Shown in pieces: positions 22,252 to 30,300 of a stretch of DNA of 64,000 bases. Origin of the DNA: Psychroserpens sp041224425 (lineage in GTDB: Bacteria > Bacteroidota > Bacteroidia > Flavobacteriales > Flavobacteriaceae); contig NZ_JBGFGL010000080.1 of NCBI RefSeq assembly GCF_041224425.1, forward strand, positions 310,001-374,000, given 5' to 3'. Below the pieces are notes generated by a model, which was given only the letters and a program-made list of their open reading frames with translations, had not been told where the DNA came from and did not search any database. The position numbers were made by a program, and so were the translations under genes. Every line of letters begins with the position of its first letter. Positions within the stretch are counted from its first letter, which is position 1.

Positions 22252-24603
22252 CTAACGGGAGATTTTTAGTGTTTGCTTAGCTTCATTCCCTAGTTCATCA
22301 ACAACAGTTATAACATGCTCGCCTACTGAAGGCAAAACAGCCAATTCGTGAATGTCTTTTGTAGTGCCAACATAGCGTTCATCAAGATACCAAAACACTC
22401 TGGTTTCTGGTTTTGAATGAGCAATTTTTAAAACCAAAGTATTGGTTGTGCCATCAAAATCCTTAGGCAAAAACAAGGTGTTATCCTCTTTAGGATAAAT
22501 AAAATTCATGCTTACTTGTAAATCTCCTGAACAATCGGAACGCAACTTAGGTAACGGTTTATAAAACGGATTTTTAGTTTTGTAATAGTAGGCCTTCAAT
22601 GGCGATAACACAAACCATGGTTTATGCTTTATGTTTTCAATAGCTTCGCAAGATGAATTTACTTGATAGCTTTCAGAAGCATCTACATGAACCAACACAT
22701 GATATGGGCAGGGTTCAGTCTTTAATCCGCTAGTCTGAATGTATCGCATTTCGATGTCTTCACAAATAGATGAAGCACGATGACCACTTTGTTTGCAAAT
22801 AGATACTTCATGCATGGCATCAAACGGTTTCGAAAACCAATCACTGTTAGGCAATAAATCAAATACCTCAAAAAGAATGGGAGCAGCTGTTTGAACACCT
22901 ACCAATCCAGGCCGACCTTCACCATCGGCATTGCCAACCCAAACACCAACGACATAATCTTTAGTGGTACCAATAGCCCAAGCATCCCGAAACCCAAAAC
23001 TGGTCCCTGTTTTCCAAGCAATAGCCTTAGAGTCATCGAAAAACTCCCAACTTTCATTGCCTTCTGGACGGTTGACTTCTTTCAGACTTTGATAGGTTAA
23101 GTAAATGGATGCGGCATCAAATAAAGTTTTCCTGTTGGACTTGTCGCCAAAATCTATCCTTTCTGAACTTATAAATTTGGGTTCAATAATCTCATTGCTA
23201 AAATATTCACTTGAGGTTTCGGTATAGTGGTTTAGGGTAGAAGACATGGCAGCATAGCTTTTACATAAGTCCCATAAATTACTTTCGGCACCTCCTAGAA
23301 TAAGTGATAGGCCATAATGATTGGCATTATACTTTACATCCTTAAGCTGAAATTGCTTGAGGTATTGGTAAAACCGATCCAAGCCAAAATCTTGAAGCAT
23401 ACGAACGGCAGGTACATTTAACGATCTTGATAAAGCATGACTAGCAGGAACGACTCCATCATATTCATTATTGAAGTTTTCAGGATGGTAACTTCCAAAT
23501 TGAGACGGAATGTCTGCCACTAATGTATTGGGTAACATATCACCAGCATCTAACATTGATGCATATAAAAACGGTTTCAAAATGCTTCCAGTACTTCGAG
23601 GTTTGTCAATGATATCCACGTCTTTTTGATGCAAACGATCGGTTGGTGTATTTCCAACATAGGCTAAAACTTCACGTGTATGAACATCTAGAATAAGCAC
23701 TGCAGCATTGTGAATCTTGTTTTGTTTTAAACGATTGTAATGCTGCTTTACAATTTGATTGGTGCGTTTTTGAAGCTCAGGGTCAATAGTCGTTTGGACG
23801 CGCTCACCTTGATGTGTTTTTGCTGTCTTTTGAAGTAAATGTGGGGCTGTTTGCGGTAAGGCATAGGGTTTTTGTGGTAGTTGCTCTGAAATGGACAAGT
23901 TGTAGGTTAGCGAATCAATTATGCCATTTTCCAATAGTTTTTTGAGAAGTCTATTCCGTTTTTCAAGCAAACGTTCTTGATTTTTGCCAGGATAAATCAA
24001 GCTTGGTGCATTTGGTAAAACAGCCAATGTAGCACTTTCCGCCCATGATAAATACTGTGCATCACGATTAAAATAGCGCCATGCTGCTGCATCCAAACCT
24101 ACGACGTTACCGCCAAAAGGAGCATTGCTACTGTAAAAGGCAAGAATTTCATCTTTTGAATGACGCAATTCCAATCGCGTAGCTAGAATGATTTCCTTAA
24201 ACTTTTCAAGATAGGTGCGTGATTTCCCTTTTCGCGATAATCGAATGACTTGTTGGGTTAAGGTACTGCCGCCTCTTTTGATTTCCCCAGAACTGATATT
24301 ATCTTTAAAAGCTTTAAAAATGGAAACAGGATTGAACCCTGGGTGCTTATAAAAATACGCGTCTTCAAAAAGAACGATACAGGTTTCAAATTTCTTAGGA
24401 ACACTATCATTATGAGGAAAACGCCATTGACCATCGCTCGCTATTTGGGCACCTAATAAATGATTGTTTTTTGAGGTTATTACAGTTGCGGTTGGATCCT
24501 TAAAAAGGTCAGATGGCAAACAGAAAGCGTACCAAATACTAAGCAGTATTATGAGGATGGTCTTCTTTTTATGACGTCTTATAAAGTTTTTTATCCTATA
24601 CAT
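22252..24603 (-). CDS. pbpC: Penicillin-binding protein 1C
   Basis: 783 residues. Transmembrane anchor near 14-30, then a GT51 glycosyltransferase domain with FEDAYFYKHPGFNPVSIF and RGGSTLTQQVIRLSRKG, then a transpeptidase domain with STGSILKP (catalytic Ser about 339), SLNVP and KTGTSFG motifs, and a C-terminal biPBP_C beta domain. It polymerises and may cross-link peptidoglycan from the inner membrane. In many bacteria pbpC forms a pair with an alpha-2-macroglobulin gene; here the partner lies 2.7 kb away on the same strand beyond a divergent gene. All active-site motifs are intact. Confidence 0.95.
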   Translation of the reverse strand: MYRIKNFIRRHKKKTILIILLSIWYAFCLPSDLFKDPTATVITSKNNHLLGAQIASDGQWRFPHNDSVPKKFETCIVLFEDAYFYKHPGFNPVSIFKAFKDNISSGEIKRGGSTLTQQVIRLSRKGKSRTYLEKFKEIILATRLELRHSKDEILAFYSSNAPFGGNVVGLDAAAWRYFNRDAQYLSWAESATLAVLPNAPSLIYPGKNQERLLEKRNRLLKKLLENGIIDSLTYNLSISEQLPQKPYALPQTAPHLLQKTAKTHQGERVQTTIDPELQKRTNQIVKQHYNRLKQNKIHNAAVLILDVHTREVLAYVGNTPTDRLHQKDVDIIDKPRSTGSILKPFLYASMLDAGDMLPNTLVADIPSQFGSYHPENFNNEYDGVVPASHALSRSLNVPAVRMLQDFGLDRFYQYLKQFQLKDVKYNANHYGLSLILGGAESNLWDLCKSYAAMSSTLNHYTETSSEYFSNEIIEPKFISSERIDFGDKSNRKTLFDAASIYLTYQSLKEVNRPEGNESWEFFDDSKAIAWKTGTSFGFRDAWAIGTTKDYVVGVWVGNADGEGRPGLVGVQTAAPILFEVFDLLPNSDWFSKPFDAMHEVSICKQSGHRASSICEDIEMRYIQTSGLKTEPCPYHVLVHVDASESYQVNSSCEAIENIKHKPWFVLSPLKAYYYKTKNPFYKPLPKLRSDCSGDLQVSMNFIYPKEDNTLFLPKDFDGTTNTLVLKIAHSKPETRVFWYLDERYVGTTKDIHELAVLPSVGEHVITVVDELGNEAKQTLKISR

Positions 24604-24692
24604 TAGCTATACTATAACGTTATAGTTGTCTAAATGGTTGTTAAATCTATGAATTATAAGAATATTCCTAGCATTATCCTTTATATTTAAAC

Positions 24693-26996
24693 GTGATTAA
24701 GACGCTTTTTTTTCATAAGATAATCCTAATTTTTTGTGTATTTTTTGCTTCAGAAAGGGCTTATGCACAATTAGGGTTTTGTCAGGGTAATTCTGGTGAT
24801 CCTATTTTTGTTGAGGACTTTGGAACTGGACTTACCAATACACCATTACCTCCAGGAACTACCACTTACAATTATGCTGATGGTATTGATCCTGATGACG
24901 GATTTTATACGGTGTCTAGCAACACCAATTATTTCGATTGGTTTGATATAGATGACCATACTCCTGATGATGTTGATGGGCGAATGTTGGTTGTGAATTC
25001 CAATTTTAATCCAGGGGAGTTTTATAGAACTACCATTTCGGGATTATGTGAAAACACATCTTACGAATTTTCAGCTTGGATTGTGAACTTGACACCTTCC
25101 AATGGATTTTGTGGTGCAGGAGCTATTCCTGTAAATGTGCGTTTTGAAATATGGGATAACACCAATACAAATCTACTAGCGACTGGTGATACTGGCAATA
25201 TAAACAGTACAATTACACCAAATTGGTTACAATATGCGTTGGTGTTTCAGACCATTCCTGGGCAAACTTCTGTTATTCTAAAAATGATCAATAATGGATC
25301 TGGCGGATGCGGAAATGATTTAGCCATTGATGATATCGCTTTTAAAAGTTGTGGCGATTTTATTTCGGCTACTGATACATCTAATAATATGTCTGTAGCA
25401 TTATGTAGTAATGAAACCCCATTTTCAACAACCATAACTGCAACACCCGACAATACCGTTTTCAGTAATCATTTTTATCAATGGCAAGAAAGTCCAGATA
25501 ACATGAATTGGACAGATATTTTAGGGGAAACAAGTGACATGTTATCGGTTTCAAATATCACAACAACAACATATTATAGAGCAAAAGTAGCAGAGTTTGC
25601 TGCTAATTTAAATAATGAAGATTGCATTACGTTTTCAGATACCTACATCGTATTTATTACCGAAGTTGCTGATTTCCCTGTTTTGGAATGCTGGCAATCT
25701 GCAACTTTAAATGACATTACTTGTAATTGGGATATCACTGGAACGCAACCAGCAGAACCTACCAATCTGGAATGTTGGCAAACGGCAAATTTCAACGACT
25801 TAACCTGTTCTTGGGAAATTACAGGAACAGAACCAATTGAGCCTACAAATTTGGAATGCTGGCAATCGACATCCTTCAATTCAGGTATATGTTCTTGGGA
25901 AATTATCGGGACTGAACCTATAGAGCCAACTAATTTAGAGTGTTGGCAAAGTGCTAATTTTAATGTATCAACATGCTCGTGGGAAATCTCCGGAACACCA
26001 CCACCTGAACCAACGGATTTGGAGTGTTGGGAAACGGCAAACTTTAACCAAACAGCCTGTGTATGGGAAGTGTCCGGAACACAACCATTAGAGCCTTTAG
26101 ATTTAGAATGTTGGCAGACAACAACATTTAATATTTCGACTTGTACATGGGATATTTTAGGCACTCAACCTATTGAACCTGAAACAGAATGTTGGGAAAC
26201 CGCTGTTTTTAATGATACAACCTGTTCTTGGGATGTAACGGGAACCCAACCCGAAGAGCCAACAGATTTAGAATGTTGGGAAATAACGATCTTCAACAAC
26301 GATACTTGTGAATGGGAAATTATTGGTGAACAACCTATTGAATATGTCGAAGACTATATAGGTTTATGTGAAAACGATGAGGTCACACTTCAAGCCGATT
26401 CTACAATTCCAAATGCGACATTTCAATGGGACTCAGGAGAAACTTCAGAATTTATAACTGTAAGTTCTCCTGGAACTTATGTGGTAATCAGTACTGATGG
26501 TTGTGAAACCATTCAAAAAACAATAACTGTTGAGCAATGGGATATTCCGATAATTCAAAACATTCAATCTGATGGGAACGATATAGTGATTTCATTGGTC
26601 AATTCTGGAAATTATATCTATTCCTTAGATGGCATTAACTACCAATCCAGTCCGATATTTTTTGATATTCCAGGAGGAAAATATACGATTTACATTAGGC
26701 ATGTGGAATGTTCAGATGTGATTAGTCAAGACTTTATACACTTTTTTATTCCCAAGTATTTTACGCCTAATGGTGATGAATTCAATAACACGTTTCACCT
26801 CAAAGGTATTGAGTGCTTTTCCAATTGGCAGGTCTATATTTTTGATCGCTTCGGAAAATTACTTTTTTCTGCTGAAAACACTCCAGTCATTTGGGATGGT
26901 AAATACCTTGGAAACGATTTGCCAGTTTCAGATTATTGGTATTTCATTACCATTGACGGACAAGAATTTAAAGGTCATTTTACTTTAAAGCGTTAG
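24693..26996 (+). CDS. T9SS type B cargo protein with ECW repeats
   Basis: 767 residues, translated from GTG at 24693: an in-frame TAG lies upstream and no ATG occurs before the end of the signal peptide (to about 25, AYAQ). Residues about 30-225 form a beta-rich domain seen at the start of flavobacterial adhesins (CQGNSGDPIFVEDFG). About 230-325 may be Ig-like. Residues 331-551 hold eight tandem repeats. About 555-680 is another beta domain, and the last 85 residues are a gliding-motility-associated C-terminal domain (FTPNGDEFNNTFHLKG, VYIFDRFGKLLF, GHFTLKR), the signal for T9SS export and surface attachment. Likely an adhesin; the binding partner is unknown. Confidence 0.88.
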   Translation: MIKTLFFHKIILIFCVFFASERAYAQLGFCQGNSGDPIFVEDFGTGLTNTPLPPGTTTYNYADGIDPDDGFYTVSSNTNYFDWFDIDDHTPDDVDGRMLVVNSNFNPGEFYRTTISGLCENTSYEFSAWIVNLTPSNGFCGAGAIPVNVRFEIWDNTNTNLLATGDTGNINSTITPNWLQYALVFQTIPGQTSVILKMINNGSGGCGNDLAIDDIAFKSCGDFISATDTSNNMSVALCSNETPFSTTITATPDNTVFSNHFYQWQESPDNMNWTDILGETSDMLSVSNITTTTYYRAKVAEFAANLNNEDCITFSDTYIVFITEVADFPVLECWQSATLNDITCNWDITGTQPAEPTNLECWQTANFNDLTCSWEITGTEPIEPTNLECWQSTSFNSGICSWEIIGTEPIEPTNLECWQSANFNVSTCSWEISGTPPPEPTDLECWETANFNQTACVWEVSGTQPLEPLDLECWQTTTFNISTCTWDILGTQPIEPETECWETAVFNDTTCSWDVTGTQPEEPTDLECWEITIFNNDTCEWEIIGEQPIEYVEDYIGLCENDEVTLQADSTIPNATFQWDSGETSEFITVSSPGTYVVISTDGCETIQKTITVEQWDIPIIQNIQSDGNDIVISLVNSGNYIYSLDGINYQSSPIFFDIPGGKYTIYIRHVECSDVISQDFIHFFIPKYFTPNGDEFNNTFHLKGIECFSNWQVYIFDRFGKLLFSAENTPVIWDGKYLGNDLPVSDYWYFITIDGQEFKGHFTLKR
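25683..26346 (+). repeat. Eight tandem ~84-bp repeats coding 28-residue ECW units
   Basis: Eight units starting at 25683, 25767, 25851, 25935, 26019, 26103, 26184 and 26268; unit 6 is one codon short. Each encodes LECW-x4-FN-x3-C-x-W-(D/E)-(I/V)-x-GTQP-x-EP with small changes. Two Cys and two Trp are kept in every unit. DNA copies differ at many third positions, so the array is not a recent slippage product. Confidence 0.93.
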
Positions 26997-27000
26997 GTGT

Positions 27001-27306
27001 TTAGGATTTGAGAAACTCATATTCTCGTTCCACTTTACAAATCTGAACTTTATACCAACTATACCAATCCTTGATGCCTTTTTTCTGAGCTAATATATGT
27101 TCAGATTGCTGTTTCCAAGCCTTAATGGCTTCAAGACTTTCCCAATAACTAATAGTAATTCCTTTTTTGTCACGAGCACTTTCAATACCTAAATATCCTG
27201 GTTGCTTTTTAGCTAAGTCTTCCATTTGATGCACCATCTCAAGATAACCTTCGGTAGTATCGGAAAAGGTCGATATAAAAATCACCGCATAAACGTCTTG
27301 TTTCAT
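27001..27306 (-). CDS. Antibiotic biosynthesis monooxygenase (ABM)-domain protein
   Basis: 101 residues, a single ABM/dimeric alpha-beta barrel domain: VYAVIFISTFSDTTEGY at the start, QPGYLGIESARDKKGITISYWESLEAIKAWKQQSEH in the middle. Such proteins are dimers that can act as cofactor-free monooxygenases or haem-degrading enzymes, but most small members have unknown substrates. The conserved Trp of the YWESLEAIKAW segment is present. It follows the alpha-2-macroglobulin gene by 15 bp on the same strand and may be read through from it. Confidence 0.85.
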   Translation of the reverse strand: MKQDVYAVIFISTFSDTTEGYLEMVHQMEDLAKKQPGYLGIESARDKKGITISYWESLEAIKAWKQQSEHILAQKKGIKDWYSWYKVQICKVEREYEFLKS

Positions 27307-27321
27307 AATTTATTATCAGAA

Positions 27322-30300
27322 TTACTTTTCAACTGTTATCCATTCACCTTTGGTTCGCACAAAATAATCATTGTCATACATAGCTTCTACTTGTGTGCCT
27401 GGCAAATAGTAAGTGCCTAAATAGGAAGCATTCAGTAAAACTGTGAATATTTTTGTGCCAGAACTGTGGTTTCGAGTGCCCAAATCAAAATAAAAGTTCA
27501 CGCGATCATCTCTAATATCAGTATATCTAGCTGAACTGGATGTAGTGTCTCCATAATCGGTAAAGCGCGTGTTGACAATCTCCCAACCCGAAGGAAATAT
27601 CTGTGTCAATGCCACATCATTTAATCGTCTGTTATCTTTGTTGCTCACCTTTATTCGAGCTACAAAGTCCTCACCTTGTTTAAGTTTAGAAGCATCAATA
27701 CGATTGCCCTTTAAATCTAGGTAAATCACAGCAACACCTAAGCCGCGTTGCTCAGCCAATTCTTCTCCTAAAGGTAATTTTCCAGAATTTAAAACCCGAA
27801 CAAATATCAGGTTATTCGACTTATTTTGAAGTGCTAAAAGATTCGTTCCATCAACTACAGCAAGCTCACGTTGTGCAATGGTGCTTTCAGTATCAATGGT
27901 TTCTGACTTACCATTAAAACTGTATTCAAAATTCATGTTTTTACCACCATTGGCTTCTACCAATTTAGCCATTGCCAATAAATTGTAAGCTGTGGTTTGT
28001 GTGCTCATCCATTGACTACTAGACAAATCCTTTGCAATGGTTTTTGATAAATCCCTTACGTTAGGATGCTTGGTTAAGATCATAGTTTCCAATGCCATAG
28101 CACGATTTCTATTGACTGAACCATAAGTGTAATAATCATTGTCTTTAGGTTTGAAATCAATGTTAGCAGTTTTTGAAATGGCATCACTCGCTTCGGTTTG
28201 ACCAGCTAAAGCATATGCTGCTGCCAATCGCCATTTGGCTTCATTTGAAATCTCTTTAAATTCCCTTAGCCTATTCATTGCTGCTAAATCAGCTTTTCCA
28301 GCCAGTGCTAAGGTGTATAAACGATAGGCTTGTGCTAAATCAGAATTGTAACGTCTATAACTTGGTCGCCAATCTCGAGCGGCTTCTTTTTGGTAACGTA
28401 ACCAATTACTCTTGAAAGTCAACGGAAGCACATAACCTTTCTTTTCGGCTTCAATCATAAAATGACCAGCATAACTTGTGCCCCAATCATTGGCTGTATT
28501 TTCTCCCATCCAATAGCTCATACCACCATTTGGACGTTGGAAATTGCCTAAGCGTTTGATGCCATTTTCAATATTGGATTGTATTTCCTGTCGCTTTTTA
28601 TAGGTCAAATCAAAAATATCACTCAAATACAATTGAGGAAACACACTTGAGGTTGTTTGTTCAACACAACCATGTGGATACTGAATTAGATATTGTAATC
28701 GTTTTGAAAAATCCATTGGAGGCAAGGTTGAAAATTCTACAATAGCCGAATTGGTTCCTGCAACACCAAACGTTGAGAATTGAAGATCTACTTTAGAGTT
28801 AGCTTCCAGTTCTGCAGTTTCAAATTTTGAGGTAATCGGATTCGGATTCACAACATCTAATTCCACTTTATAACTTGAACGTTCTCCATTTCCAGTGGCT
28901 TTGACCTCAACGGTATTAAAGCCTTTGGCTTTGCTCACATCCAATTCAAAATATGCCATCTGCTCATCAGGTTTTGAAAAACGCAATTGTTGTGTTGCAT
29001 TTCCAACGATAGAAATTCCATCACTGAGCTCAAGGCTTATAGTCACATCTTTAACGTTGTTTTCCATTGCAAAAACGGTTACTGGCAAGGTGACTTTTTC
29101 TCCTGGACTCAACTTGCGAGGTAAGGTTGCCAAAACCATCAATGGTTTTTTCACTTCAACCGATTTGTCAGTACTACCATAGGCCTCCGAGTTCTTATTA
29201 CTAGCCACAACCATGGTTCTTACAGCACCAATATAGTTAGGCATGGTGATTTTATGGGATTGTTGTTCTCCTGCTTTCAATTCGAAAGGTCCTAAATAGC
29301 GTACCACAGGTTTAAATCGGTTGGCTTTTTTGTTTTTGCCTTTAGCCGCACTGCCGTCACCTCCAATTGCGAACACTTGATCAATGCTTCCTGAGTATGC
29401 ACCAATCACATCATCAAACATGTCCCAAGTCTTGACACCTAAGGCTTCACGTGCATAAAACTCGCCCCAAGCATTAGGTGTTTTAAATCGGGTTAAGTCT
29501 AATAAACCTTCATCAACTATCGCAATGGTATAGGTCATTGGTTTGTTGTTTTCTTCTGAAACAGTGACTTCAAACTCTTGTTCTGGACGTAAAACATCAG
29601 CCATTTGGAGTTTGGGCTCGAGTATGGTTTTTGGGTCTTCAACCATGATAGGAATCACACCATAAAGACGAATAGGTAAATCATTACTGGTGATGGCATG
29701 TGGTTGTAATAAGGAAATATTCACAAATACGTTAGGAGCCATTTCAGAAGTAATTGGGATTTGTACTGAAGTCTCTCCAGATTTGGTTTTTACCCATTTG
29801 TAATCAATCACCTCGGAACCATTTTCAATACTCAATAAGGCACGACCTTCATCTCCTGAAGGAAACTTTATCGTCGCAGTTTCGCCAACATTGTAATTGG
29901 TTTTATCGGAAGCAAAGACCAACATTTTAGCGGCTTCTTTATCATTTCCTGTGGACATACCTGACCAGTTTTTATAGAAATAAGCGGTTCGACCTGTGGC
30001 ATGACCACTCACAGGATCATAGATTCTGATTAAATATCGGCCACGCTCATTTTCAGGAATTTTAATGGTAAAGTTTGTTTTTCCATTGGCATTTGTAGAT
30101 GCTTTTTGTTCTAAAACAGGTCTGTGATAACTACTGGAAACATAGCTTGATAGATTATCATAAGACGAGTTCCACCACCAACGCCATTCAATTTTGTAGA
30201 CTTTAATTTCTAAATCTTGTCGTTCAACAGGTTGTCCGTTTTTATCAACGACTGCCAAATCAAATGTCTGATTGGTATCCGTAAAATAAGAGCCATAATA

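Noticed and set aside
22523..22530. TCAGGAGA on the minus strand inside pbpC (also 26433-26440 plus and 29852-29859 minus)
   Set aside because: None is followed by GTTGTTA at 12 bp and all lie inside genes, so they are chance matches.
25643..26164. 173-codon minus-strand open frame across the ECW repeats
   Set aside because: It mirrors the tandem repeats of the cargo gene, and the repeats alone keep the frame open.
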